This document shows positions 15,971 through 24,859 of a stretch of DNA of 64,000 nucleotides, piece by piece. Both the position numbers and the translations under genes were made by a program. Position 1 is the stretch's first letter, and each line of letters begins with the position of its first letter. The stretch spans positions 27,530 through 91,529 of the forward strand of contig OMXQ01000005.1 in NCBI GenBank assembly GCA_900315065.1, written 5' to 3'. The notes beneath the pieces are model-generated. The model did not search any database and was not told where the DNA came from. It saw only the letters and a list, made by a program, of their open reading frames with translations. The DNA is from an uncultured Erysipelotrichaceae bacterium. Lineage in GTDB: Bacteria; Bacillota_I; Bacilli_A; Erysipelotrichales; Erysipelotrichaceae.

Positions 15971-16126
15971 ATTGTGCTCCTTTTTTCTTTTTTCATCATT
16001 ACTGTAATTTGTTTGCCGGCAGTCGGCAAGTTTTTTCATGGTTTATAAAGAAGGAATGCTATAATGACAAAGTTTATAAAAGATCAAGTGTCGAAGTGTA
16101 TTTGTTAATAGAAATGAGGACAAGCC

Positions 16127-17559
16127 ATGGCAGCAAAAAAAAGAAAGAGAAGACTCAGGAAAAGCGTCAGAATTATTCTGTATTTTGTCATAGGTGCAGC
16201 AGTGACAGTTTCAGGTGTCTATGTGTATCAGCTGCATCAGAAGAAAAAGGCTTGCTTGTTTCCATGGAAGAGCAGATGAATGTGAATTTCCTGGATACAG
16301 ATCAGATCAGCTGGGATGGGGAAAGTGGAAAAGCAGAATATGCAAAAGCTTCTGTTGATGCTTTGACGCTTGCAGAAGCAGATGAGAAAGGCATGCATGC
16401 AGAACTGAGTGCAGATCCTGCTTCCATCGATCTTTCTCAGGGTGGAACAGTTGAAGTAACATGGAAATTGACGTGTACAGACGGGTATCATCAGAAAGCA
16501 GAAAAGACATGGACGCGCAGCATCACGATTGCAGATACAAAGCCGCCTGTGATTACATTGAAAGAAGAAAGCGTATCTATCGTAACAGATGCGGATTTTG
16601 ATCCGAAGACCAATATTGAAAGCGTCAGTGATGTCGTTGACGGTGATATACATACATATGCGGAAGCGGAAGGCAATAATGCATATACAATTTCCAGCAA
16701 TGTTGACACAGGTACACCAGGCGAATATACGGTTTCCATTGCGGCATTGGATACAAACGGCAATAAAGCAGAAGCTTCTTATAGCGTTGTGGTCAGCCAG
16801 AGACCGGCTGTGGTGACAACTTATAGTGAAGATTTCGAACCGGAAGCTATCGGGTCGCCGCGCTATGATCCGGATGAATTGAAAACAAAGATTAATAATT
16901 ATCTGAGTTCCTATACAGGTTCAGAAGAATCCTGGCAGGTCAGTGTTCTTTTTGACGGCGGCGAGGTTGCGATCAATACAAAGCAGCAGCAGTCAGCCAG
17001 TGATATGAAATTGTTTGTGGCCGGTACTGTTTATGAAAACTATGATGCTTTGTGCAATGCTAGGGGCAGAGACAATATTGATTCCAATCTGAAAAGCATG
17101 ATTACCATCAGTTCCAACGAAGCCTAGATCTATCTGGCTCAAGCCTTGGGAAAAGGCAGTTATGCAAGGGGTATGAAGGTTGTTTCTGACTGGGCTTCTG
17201 CCAACGGCTTTGTCTCTACTTACGGGATGAGCAGACCGGGAGAAAATTATACCAGTGCCTATGATTGTGCCTTGTTTATCCGGAAAGCTGAAAATGGAGA
17301 ACTGCCGCATTCCAGTGACATCATTTCCCTTCTGAAGCAGCAGCAATTTACCCACAAGATTCCTTCAGGCCTGCCTGAGGGAGTCGTTTCCGGCAATAAG
17401 ACGGGTGAACTGGATACAACCCAGAACGATGCAGCAATTGTCTATGCGCCAGCCGGCACATATGAAATTGCGGTTCTTTCCGATAACGTTGATAGTGATG
17501 CTGCGATTGCAAGAATCCGGGATATTTCTTCGCTGGTTTATCATTATCTCAACGGCTGA
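16127..17559 (+). pseudogene. Class A beta-lactamase-like serine hydrolase with Ig domain, broken twice
   Basis: The true N-terminus (MAAKKRKRRLRKSVRIILYF..., a membrane anchor) starts at 16127 after GAGG. It is out of frame with the rest: the frame changes at the A-run 16244-16248. A second lesion is an in-frame TAG at 17125-17127, in the segment NEA-stop-IYLAQALG. The body has an Ig-like domain, then beta-lactamase-fold motifs: SDMK (SxxK), SSN (SxN) and GNKTGEL (KTG). Such anchored proteins are cell-wall serine hydrolases of uncertain substrate. TAG is a normal stop elsewhere in this window, so decay or sequence errors are likelier than recoding. Confidence 0.8.
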
Positions 17560-17565
17560 AAGGTG

Positions 17566-17597
17566 ACAGCTTTTCCATGAGGAGAGGCTGTTTTTCT
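17566..17597 (+). terminator. Terminator after the beta-lactamase-like pseudogene
   Basis: ACAGC (17566-17570) pairs with GCTGT (17587-17591), with extra pairing between TTTTCC and GGAGAG-like bases, followed by TTTTCT. Confidence 0.6.
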
Positions 17598-17689
17598 GCT
17601 TTCTGATAGATAATTTCCCGATTGTGTCTGAATTTGCGCATTATGGGAAAAAATTAATAGTATGATGTAGATAGAAAAGAGGAACTGAT

Positions 17690-18349
17690 ATGTTGAAACA
17701 GATAAAGTGGAGTTATATTTTATCGTCTGCTGCTTTTATTTTTGCGGGCGTTTTGATGATCATATATCCCAATGTCACGGCCCAGGTCGTTGCCAATATT
17801 CTTGGCATAGCAGCATTGGTTTATGCGGGTATTAATCTGCTTGGCTACTTCATGATGGATGTCAGAGATACCCTGCATAACAATTCATTTGTGACAGGTC
17901 TTATTTCCGCGATCGTCGGTGTGCTGATTCTGACCAGGAGAGATGTTCTTGCGGATCTGATTCCGATTATCTTAGGCATGGTAATTGTCCTGAGCGGTTT
18001 CATGAAATTGCAGCAGGGAATTGTCGCCAGACGCATCGGCTTTCATTCTGCCGGTATTTATGTGGTGATGGCAGCGATTTCGATTGTATTTGGTATTGTC
18101 ATCATGTTCTTTATGAACGGGGAAAAGATGGCAGATATTCTCTTTATTGTGATCGGGGTCGGGCTTGTCTATTGCGGGGTGACAGATCTGATTTCCAATC
18201 TCTTCCTTGCCAGCAAGTTCAACAGTTTCCTGCGCTCTTTTGAAGAAAAGAAGAAGGAAATGGAAGGCAAGGTCATTGATGCTCAGGCTGAAACAATTTC
18301 TTCTGAGAAGGAAGAAAGTCAGAATCCGGAAGATGGAAATGCAGCCTGA
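17690..18349 (+). CDS. DUF308/HdeD-like membrane protein
   Basis: A 219-aa protein with six hydrophobic segments, arranged as three pairs of short membrane hairpins (for example SYILSSAAFIFAGVLMIIYP and ADLIPIILGMVIVLSGFMKL). This is the layout of DUF308/HdeD proteins, whose member HdeD is linked to acid resistance in E. coli. The last 45 residues are hydrophilic and cytosolic (EEKKKEMEGKVIDAQ). GAGGAACTGAT precedes the ATG. It stands alone between two terminators; its function here is unknown. Confidence 0.8.
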   Translation: MLKQIKWSYILSSAAFIFAGVLMIIYPNVTAQVVANILGIAALVYAGINLLGYFMMDVRDTLHNNSFVTGLISAIVGVLILTRRDVLADLIPIILGMVIVLSGFMKLQQGIVARRIGFHSAGIYVVMAAISIVFGIVIMFFMNGEKMADILFIVIGVGLVYCGVTDLISNLFLASKFNSFLRSFEEKKKEMEGKVIDAQAETISSEKEESQNPEDGNAA

Positions 18350-18384
18350 AATCAGTCAGCTGCAGGAAAGATTATGTAAAACAA

Positions 18385-18406
18385 AAAAGGAGTGAGAACT
18401 CCTTTT
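18385..18406. terminator. Bidirectional terminator
   Basis: AAAAGGAGT pairs with ACTCCTTTT around a GAGA loop. It lies between the convergent DUF308 and CapA-like genes and can serve both. Confidence 0.75.
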
Positions 18407-18432
18407 ACTTTGGAAAAATCAGAATAATCTGC

Positions 18433-19656
18433 TTAATTCAGACCGATCGGGATGGAAGCGTCATAGGCATGGACAATTGTATCAATGCGGTTCTGGTATC
18501 TTTCTTTGACATCAGGCAGTTCTTCCACTGTGACATTTTTCATTTCCTTCAGAAGAATACCTTCATGGTAATTGTCACTGCGGTCGCCTTCGCGGCAGGT
18601 ATACAGCAGATCTGCCCGCGGGTTTTCAATTCTGGCGCCGTTTTCATCCTTGACCAGCTGGACGCTGGCTTCCATGGCAGTCAGGACATCATCCGGATCG
18701 GTATCATACATTGGATCCTGATCAGAAATGCCGTTGCCAAGTGCGTAGAAACAAAGCGTTTTGCCATCATTGAGCCATTGGATGGGCTGGATGTTATGGG
18801 CGTGGTTGCCGATAATGAGATCTGCACCGGCATCTGCCAGTTCCTGTGCCAGCTGCAGCTGTTCATCATCAGGCTGGGCCGTATATTCGGTTCCCCAATG
18901 CATGGATACAATTACAAGATCTGCCTTTGTTTTGGCATCCCTGACCCATTGCAGCATCTTTTCAGGATCATCCCGGTAGCAGTTGACCAGGTATTCTTCT
19001 CCCTGCGGCGGAAGGTTGCCGTTCATACCGTAGGTCCAGGCATTAAAAGCATAGGTGATGCCGTTGATTTCGTGAACTGGAATTGCATTCTGAGCATCAA
19101 AGCTGTCAAACATGCCGGCGGTGACGACATTCGTCTTGCCAGCCCAGTATTTCAGAGAATTCAAAGCACCTTCTTCGCCTTTGTCCAGCATATGGTTATT
19201 GGCTAAGGAAATCAGATTGAATCCCTTTGAAACCATATAGTCGCCGAATGCCTGCGGGGCATTGAAGTGAGGAAAGCCGGTAAAGCCGAGGTAATCTCCG
19301 CCCAGGATGGTTTCCATATTGCCGAAGGCAAGGTCGTATTTGCTTACCTGGTTCAGAACATCATCGAACATAGGGGCAAAGTCAAAGGAACCATCCGGCT
19401 GCTCAGCCTGATAAACAATCGGACGCTGGCACATAATGTCGCCCATTAAAAATAATGAAGCTGTATGAACTTCCGGCGTAGGAGAAGGGGTTGAGGAAGC
19501 CTCAGGAGAAGCAGAAGCAGGTGAAGGAGCTGGTGCATCGGCTGTTTTCTTTGGCGAACAGGTACGATAGCCGGCAAAGATTGTCAGCAGGACAACGATG
19601 GCCAGGAAGGCTTTGAAGGCAGGTCTCAGCCTGCGTCTGTGTTTTCTTTTAGTCAT
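18433..19656 (-). CDS. CapA-family (poly-gamma-glutamate synthesis type) metallophosphatase-fold protein
   Basis: A 407-aa protein. The start at 19656 (MTKRKHRRRLRPAFKAFL) gives a basic N-terminus and one membrane segment followed by a Pro/Ala/Ser-rich spacer (to about residue 70). Then come CapA signatures: FLMGDIMCQRPI, FAPMFDDV, FGNMETILGG, LANNHMLDKG, VSMHWGTEY and IIGNHAHNIQP. CapA-like proteins are extracytoplasmic and act in capsule or peptide-polymer synthesis, though many have unknown roles. No capB/capC genes are nearby. A longer reading frame to 20070 has no ribosome-binding site and overlaps lgt, so it was not used. Confidence 0.85.
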   Translation of the reverse strand: MTKRKHRRRLRPAFKAFLAIVVLLTIFAGYRTCSPKKTADAPAPSPASASPEASSTPSPTPEVHTASLFLMGDIMCQRPIVYQAEQPDGSFDFAPMFDDVLNQVSKYDLAFGNMETILGGDYLGFTGFPHFNAPQAFGDYMVSKGFNLISLANNHMLDKGEEGALNSLKYWAGKTNVVTAGMFDSFDAQNAIPVHEINGITYAFNAWTYGMNGNLPPQGEEYLVNCYRDDPEKMLQWVRDAKTKADLVIVSMHWGTEYTAQPDDEQLQLAQELADAGADLIIGNHAHNIQPIQWLNDGKTLCFYALGNGISDQDPMYDTDPDDVLTAMEASVQLVKDENGARIENPRADLLYTCREGDRSDNYHEGILLKEMKNVTVEELPDVKERYQNRIDTIVHAYDASIPIGLN

Positions 19657-19755
19657 GATTTCATGATAGCACAGTTTTTCTGACTGGCTGGTGAGAGCTG
19701 GTATTTTAGGAATAGAGAAGTTACAATAAACAGGTGTGAAAAAGGAGGACAGCTT

Positions 19756-20529
19756 ATGTATAATGACTGGCTTACAATCGGTCCGGTAACAATTCACGGT
19801 TATGGCGCAATGATTGCCATTGGAATTCTGGCAGCTTTCTGGCTGGCTGAGAAACTGGCAAAGAAATATGATCTCGAAAGTGACAAAATTGATTCCTTTA
19901 TTTTCTGGATTCTGGTCTGGGGCTGGGGTGTTTCCAAGCTCACGTATACATTGACAGTATTCAAAGACTTCCTGAAGAATCCGCTTTCTGTTCTCAGCAG
20001 CGGCGGCTGGGTTGTCTACGGCGGCATCATCGGAGGTATTCTGGGCGGCTGGATCTGGTGTAAGAAGCACAAGTGGAATTTCATGAAGTATTTCAATATT
20101 CTGATTCCTTGTGTTGCCCTGGCTCAGGGATTCGGCCGGATCGGGTGTTTCTTTGCCGGGTGCTGCGGCGGCATTGAAACAAATGCCTGGTACGGAGTAA
20201 CTTTCCCGGCTGATTCACTTGCCTGGTCCACTCATCCGATTATTCCTACCCAGCTGATTTCTTCGGCCGGCGATTTTCTGATTTTTTATCTGACTTACAG
20301 AAATCTGACTAAGGGAAAGCATCCGGAGGATACAGCTGCATGGTATCTGATGTTGTATAGTTTCGGCAGATTCTTTATTGAATTTATCCGCGGGGATCTG
20401 ATCAGAGGACAGATCGGGGTTCTCTCTACATCCCAGTTTATTGCAGTATTTACGTTCCTGTTCGGTGCCTGGCTGATCTGGCATCGTCAGAATAAAACGG
20501 TTGATCCGAAGAAGGAGATTAAGGCATGA
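19756..20529 (+). CDS. lgt: Prolipoprotein diacylglyceryl transferase
   Basis: A 257-aa integral membrane enzyme that moves diacylglyceryl from phosphatidylglycerol to the lipobox cysteine of prolipoproteins. Family signatures are HGYGAMIAIG near the N-terminus, GGWVVYGGIIGG, the Lgt signature GRIGCFFAGCCGG near residue 130, and GRFFIEFIRGD near 210. About seven membrane segments are visible. AAAGGAGGAC precedes the ATG. It overlaps rpiB by 4 bp (ATGA), so the two are co-translated. One lipoprotein substrate in this window is the transglutaminase-domain protein at 33149-34084. Confidence 0.93.
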   Translation: MYNDWLTIGPVTIHGYGAMIAIGILAAFWLAEKLAKKYDLESDKIDSFIFWILVWGWGVSKLTYTLTVFKDFLKNPLSVLSSGGWVVYGGIIGGILGGWIWCKKHKWNFMKYFNILIPCVALAQGFGRIGCFFAGCCGGIETNAWYGVTFPADSLAWSTHPIIPTQLISSAGDFLIFYLTYRNLTKGKHPEDTAAWYLMLYSFGRFFIEFIRGDLIRGQIGVLSTSQFIAVFTFLFGAWLIWHRQNKTVDPKKEIKA

Positions 20530-20978
20530 AAATCGGTATTGCGAATGACCACTCTGCAGTGGAAATGAAGAATCAGATCAAGGCGTATCTTGAATCCCTG
20601 GGGTATGAAGTTGTCAATTACGGTTGTGATACAACCGAAAGCGTTGACTATCCGATCTATGGGGAAAAGGTTGCCAATGCGGTTGCGTCTGGCGAAGTGG
20701 ATAGAGGTGTTGCGATCTGCGGTACCGGGGTCGGCATAGGTCTTGCCTGCAACAAGGTCAGAGGCATTCGGGCATGCACATGTTCTGAACCATATAGTGC
20801 AGAATACAGCAGACGTCACAATAACGCCAACATCATTACTTTCGGCGCCAGAGTCATCGGTATTGAAACGGCCAAGCAGATTGTCAAAGTCTTCATGGAA
20901 ACAGAATTTGAAGGTGGCAGACACCAGCGCAGAGTAGATGAACTGATGGACATCGAAAAGCGCAATTGCGAAAAGTAA
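20526..20978 (+). CDS. rpiB: Ribose-5-phosphate isomerase B / LacAB-type isomerase
   Basis: A 150-aa sugar-phosphate isomerase of the RpiB/LacA/LacB fold: IGIANDHSAVEMK at the N-terminus (ring-opening His/Asp), DYPIYGEKVA, the catalytic-cysteine loop AICGTGVGIGLACNK (Cys near 66) and the anchor R in RGIRAC. It interconverts ribose-5-phosphate and ribulose-5-phosphate in the pentose phosphate pathway, though the allose or galactose-6-phosphate isomerase role cannot be ruled out. Coupled to lgt and followed by a terminator. Confidence 0.9.
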   Translation: MKIGIANDHSAVEMKNQIKAYLESLGYEVVNYGCDTTESVDYPIYGEKVANAVASGEVDRGVAICGTGVGIGLACNKVRGIRACTCSEPYSAEYSRRHNNANIITFGARVIGIETAKQIVKVFMETEFEGGRHQRRVDELMDIEKRNCEK

Positions 20979-20993
20979 TTCATTCATGATCGG

Positions 20994-21021
20994 GAAGCTC
21001 TGAAGAAGGGCTTCTTTTTTT
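20994..21021 (+). terminator. Terminator after rpiB
   Basis: GAAGC (20994-20998) pairs with GCTTC (21010-21014), followed by a run of T. Confidence 0.65.
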
Positions 21022-21122
21022 GACAATGTCAGTGAATTGAAAAGTCCCGTTCCTGATTTATCAGAAAGTATTTCTGTGAAATAGCTTAAAATAATAGAAG
21101 AAATCATAAATGGAGACACATC

Positions 21123-23174
21123 ATGAATGAAAAGTATGAAAGTTTGTTTACGCCGTGGCAGATTGGCAAAGTGACAATCAGAAACAGAATTGTCATGACT
21201 TCCATGGGCGGTACGGATCTTTTCGGCTGGATGGAAAGAAATCACTTTGACAAAGAAGGGGCTGCTTTCCTGATGAAAGTTGCTCAGAACAATGCCGGTC
21301 TGATCTTACCGGGATGTCAGCCTGTGTATAATCCCATGTTCGGCCAGTGGCTGTATGAAAACAAGAAGATGTACAAGGATCTGGCAAAATGGATGCCGGC
21401 ATTTCACGCAACTGGGGCAAAGTTGTTTGTACAGTTGACCGCAGGTTTCGGCAGAAGCTTTACCATTTCAGAATCGATGGAAAAGCTCTATACCAATCCT
21501 GTCTTACGGAAAATTTCAAGGCCGGTGATGGATCTTGACAAGATCACGGCGACGGCTTCCCCTTCACCGAACAGATGGTCTGATAAAGTACCTTCCAGAG
21601 AAATGACGAAAGAAGAAATTCAGGAATTCATTGATGCTTTTGCGAAATGTGCACTTATGTTGAAAGAAGCAGGCGTTGACGGGGTTGAAGTTCATGCAGT
21701 TCATGAAGGCTATCTGCTTGATCAGTTTACCTTGAAATACGTCAATCACAGAGATGATGAATACGGAGGATCCCTGGAAAACAGATACCGCTTTGCAAAG
21801 GAAATCGTACAGGCAATCAAAAAAGCCTGCGGAGAAGATTTCCCGGTTTCCCTTCGTTATTCCGTTGTTTCCAAAACAAAAGGCTTCCGTGAAGGTGCTC
21901 TTCCGGGAGAAGAATATACAGAAGCAGGCAGAGACATGCAGGAAAGCGAGTGGGCAGCGAAGTATCTGGAAGAAGCAGGCTATGACATGCTCAATTGCGA
22001 TAATGGCACATATGATGCCTGGTACTGGGCTCATCCGCCGGTCTATATGCCGGATAACTGCAATCTGAAAGACGTTGAGCACATTAAGAAGTTCGTTGAT
22101 ATACCGGTTGTGTGTGCAGGCAAGCTGAGACCTGATGCTGCAGCACAGGCAATTTCAGAAGGGAAGCTGGATGGTGCTGGTTTTGCCCGTCCTTTCTTAG
22201 CAGATCCGGCCTGGGTCACCAAGCTCATGCAGGATCAGGAAGCAGAAATCAGACCATGCATTGAGTGTCACAACGGCTGCTTCAATATGTCCAAATGGAA
22301 AGGAACACCGAATATGCAGGAATTGCAGGATTCCCTCCATTTATCAAGATGTGCAGTCAATGCGGAAACCATGCAGAGCAGACAACATCATATCGAAAAG
22401 ACAAAGCATCCGCAGAAGGTCATTATTGTCGGCGGCGGCATCGGCGGTATGGAAGCTGCCCGTGTGTTGAAGCTCAGAGGCCATGAACCGGTTATTTATG
22501 AAGCATCTTCCCAGCTTGGCGGTACTTTTATCCCGGCTTCTTCAGAATCCTACAAAGGCAGGCTCAGAGCCCTTCTTGCATGGTATAAGAAACAGATGGA
22601 AGATCTGGGCATTGAAATTCATCTGAATACAAGAATTGCCAGTGCAGAAGAATTCCCTCATAACGAAGTCATCATTGCGACTGGCTCCGCCCCGCGTGTT
22701 CTGCGTAATATTCCTGGTCACGAGAAAATGATCGAAGCATGTGAGTATCTGCGCGGCCAGAAGGTTGGTGAAATTGTCGCTGTGATCGGCGGCGGTCTGA
22801 CTGGCTGTGAAATTGCTTATGAACTTGCTTTGCAGGGAAAGAAACCTGTCATTGTAGAAATGAAGAATGATCTGATTGCCCAGCCGGGTGTTTGTCTTGC
22901 AAATAGTTCCTATTTAAGAGAATGGTTTGCTTTGCATAAAGTTCCGGTTTACCTGGAAACTTCTTTGAAAGAAGTAAAGGACGGAAGTATTGTAGTCCGC
23001 ACAAAGGAAGGGGAAGAGACAATTGCCTGTGATTCTGTGATTTCTTCTGCTGGTTATATCCCGACCCCGCTTTCACCTGCTTCCAGGCACGTGCATCTGG
23101 TCGGTGATTGTATGGCCATCGGCAATCTCAGAAGCGTGATCTGGCGGGCATATGAAACTGCCATGGAGATATGA
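21123..23174 (+). CDS. Old-yellow-enzyme family NAD(P)H:flavin oxidoreductase with Fe-S and FAD domains
   Basis: A 683-aa multidomain reductase of the 2,4-dienoyl-CoA reductase/BaiCD/BaiH type. An FMN TIM barrel spans about 1-370 (YESLFTPWQIGKVTIRNRIVM; GVDGVEVHAVHEGYLLDQF). A 4Fe-4S motif CIECHNGC with a later Cys (SRCAVN) follows near 380-415. Then come an FAD Rossmann motif VGGGIGGMEAARVL near 437 and an NAD(P)H motif IGGGLTGCEIAYEL near 558. These enzymes reduce activated C=C bonds of enoates, enoyl-CoAs or steroid and bile-acid intermediates. It overlaps a CoA transferase gene by 4 bp, which implies a CoA-linked substrate. The actual substrate is unknown. Confidence 0.9.
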   Translation: MNEKYESLFTPWQIGKVTIRNRIVMTSMGGTDLFGWMERNHFDKEGAAFLMKVAQNNAGLILPGCQPVYNPMFGQWLYENKKMYKDLAKWMPAFHATGAKLFVQLTAGFGRSFTISESMEKLYTNPVLRKISRPVMDLDKITATASPSPNRWSDKVPSREMTKEEIQEFIDAFAKCALMLKEAGVDGVEVHAVHEGYLLDQFTLKYVNHRDDEYGGSLENRYRFAKEIVQAIKKACGEDFPVSLRYSVVSKTKGFREGALPGEEYTEAGRDMQESEWAAKYLEEAGYDMLNCDNGTYDAWYWAHPPVYMPDNCNLKDVEHIKKFVDIPVVCAGKLRPDAAAQAISEGKLDGAGFARPFLADPAWVTKLMQDQEAEIRPCIECHNGCFNMSKWKGTPNMQELQDSLHLSRCAVNAETMQSRQHHIEKTKHPQKVIIVGGGIGGMEAARVLKLRGHEPVIYEASSQLGGTFIPASSESYKGRLRALLAWYKKQMEDLGIEIHLNTRIASAEEFPHNEVIIATGSAPRVLRNIPGHEKMIEACEYLRGQKVGEIVAVIGGGLTGCEIAYELALQGKKPVIVEMKNDLIAQPGVCLANSSYLREWFALHKVPVYLETSLKEVKDGSIVVRTKEGEETIACDSVISSAGYIPTPLSPASRHVHLVGDCMAIGNLRSVIWRAYETAMEI

Positions 23175-24790
23175 GTATGAAATCAGTCATGAGTACCAAA
23201 GCTGCCCAGGCGCAGCAGTGTTATGAAGATTTATTGAAACAAACCGGGATTGAAGTCAATACACCGGTGATCTTCAATGTTGATCCAAAGCTGCAGGTAA
23301 AAATGACCGCTGCCTGCTTCACCCATAATCCTTTTCCTGGTATTCTGAAACCGGTTCTGCTTTCTTTGAGGCTGAAAGCAGTCAGACGTTTGTTTGAAGA
23401 AGAGAAAGTGCTGCAGACAGGTCCGGCTGCCGCAATTCTTGCCCTGGATGCAGTTGTGTCACAGGAATTTGGAAACAAACGTTCCGGAAAAAAGAGAAAA
23501 TCCCCGGTTCTTTGTGATGTGGGACTGGCCGGTATGCAGGTCATTCGTCTTTATATGTGTGCCTATGAAGGCAATGAAGATTTCATTCAGGCCAGATACA
23601 AGAGTGCCATCCGGGTAGACAATGCCCTGAATGGTTCTTTCTACAAATACAGAACCAAAGACGACAGAATGTTCTCAGCCCACGTCTATTATGAATCACA
23701 AAAGAAGAAAATCATGAAGACGCTTGGGATCAGAAAAGATCCGGACAAGTTTGTCTTTACCAGTCTTCCTCTGGATAAAATCACAACTGCCAAAGCCATT
23801 GAAAAATGGAACGGGGAGGAATTGGAAGAAAAAGTATTTGCGGATGGTGCCTGCGGCTGTGTGCTAAGAAGCAGAGAGGAATGGGAAAATACGCTTGCTG
23901 GCAAAGCAGTGTGTGCAATGCCTTTGTACAGATTCACGAAAGTCTCGGATGCAGAAAAGAAAACCTTCCCTGGCTATGATCCGGAAAAAGGGCCTTTATC
24001 CGGTATCAAAGTGCTGGATCTGACGCATATTATTGCTGGTCCTGCCTGCACAAGATTGTTAGCTGAAAACGGAGCAGATGTTCTGATGATCCGCCGCGGC
24101 ATATTCACGGAACAGGAACAGGCGATGCTGGAATTGGACGGCTGGGCAGGCAAGCATGCCATCCATCTGGATTTCAATGTGAAAGAGGATCTCGAGCGGG
24201 CAAAAGAATTGATCAGAGAAGCAGATGTTGTGGTTTCTTCTTATCAGAACGGGTGCCTGGATCATTTCGGGCTTTCCATTGATGATATTCATGCCCTGAA
24301 TCCGAATGTGATTTATGGTTCTCTTGTTTGTTTCTCAGATAGTGTCTGGAAAGAAAGACCAGGCTGGGCACCGTGCGCAGAAGATATTACAGGTTTGTCC
24401 ATCCGTAACGGAAGTGAAAAAAAGCCGGAAAATCTGAACGGGGTTCCGCTGGATTATATTCCCGGCATGATTCTTTACAGCGGCATTGTCAAAGCACTGC
24501 AGAAGCAGATGGAGGAAGGCGGTGCCTATACAATCACAGGCTCTCTGACCAGAGGCGGCATGTGGCTTCATGAGTGCACAGATCTTTGGGAAGGGAAGCA
24601 CCTGCTTGTTAAGCATTCACAGGTTCTTTCCGGTATCGCAATTCCTTGCTGGAAGTCCATCTTTCATAAAGTAGAAGGAACCGCAGCTGGTGATGTTTAT
24701 TTCCCGGCATGTGCTGCGTATGAAGATGGTCTGGATGTATATCAGAACATGAAGTTCGATGACGGCAATACCGGTTTCAAAAGTGAATAA
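23171..24790 (+). CDS. Type III CoA-transferase (CaiB/BaiF family)
   Basis: A 539-aa protein. The C-terminal half carries the family III CoA-transferase core: GPLSGIKVLDLTHIIAGPACTRLLAENGADV near 276-306, and QNGCLDHFGLSIDDIHALNPNVIY near 358-382. The N-terminal 270 residues form an extended CaiB-like lobe. The enzyme moves CoA between carboxylic acids. It is translationally coupled to the upstream flavin reductase, so the pair would activate a substrate as a CoA ester and reduce its double bond, as in bile-acid or aryl-acrylate metabolism. That joint role is inference. A terminator follows. Confidence 0.85.
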   Translation: MSMKSVMSTKAAQAQQCYEDLLKQTGIEVNTPVIFNVDPKLQVKMTAACFTHNPFPGILKPVLLSLRLKAVRRLFEEEKVLQTGPAAAILALDAVVSQEFGNKRSGKKRKSPVLCDVGLAGMQVIRLYMCAYEGNEDFIQARYKSAIRVDNALNGSFYKYRTKDDRMFSAHVYYESQKKKIMKTLGIRKDPDKFVFTSLPLDKITTAKAIEKWNGEELEEKVFADGACGCVLRSREEWENTLAGKAVCAMPLYRFTKVSDAEKKTFPGYDPEKGPLSGIKVLDLTHIIAGPACTRLLAENGADVLMIRRGIFTEQEQAMLELDGWAGKHAIHLDFNVKEDLERAKELIREADVVVSSYQNGCLDHFGLSIDDIHALNPNVIYGSLVCFSDSVWKERPGWAPCAEDITGLSIRNGSEKKPENLNGVPLDYIPGMILYSGIVKALQKQMEEGGAYTITGSLTRGGMWLHECTDLWEGKHLLVKHSQVLSGIAIPCWKSIFHKVEGTAAGDVYFPACAAYEDGLDVYQNMKFDDGNTGFKSE

Positions 24791-24821
24791 TCAATCATCA
24801 ATCAGACAATAAGACAAGAAA

Positions 24822-24855
24822 AAACAGGTGCCCGCGTTGTAACGGACACCTGTTT
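24822..24855. terminator. Bidirectional terminator between CoA transferase and ftsH
   Basis: AAACAGGTG (24822-24830) pairs with CACCTGTTT (24847-24855), with an inner CCG-CGTT/AACG-G helix. A- and T-rich flanks on both sides suit convergent genes. Confidence 0.8.
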
Positions 24856-24859
24856 CCTG

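Noticed and set aside
18469..19206. Plus-strand frame of 245 codons opposite the CapA-like gene
   Set aside because: It is antisense to a gene with clear family motifs and has no ribosome-binding site.
19657..20070. Longer N-terminus for the CapA-like protein
   Set aside because: It lacks a ribosome-binding site, runs over the lgt promoter and start, and would bury the obvious membrane anchor in the middle of the protein.
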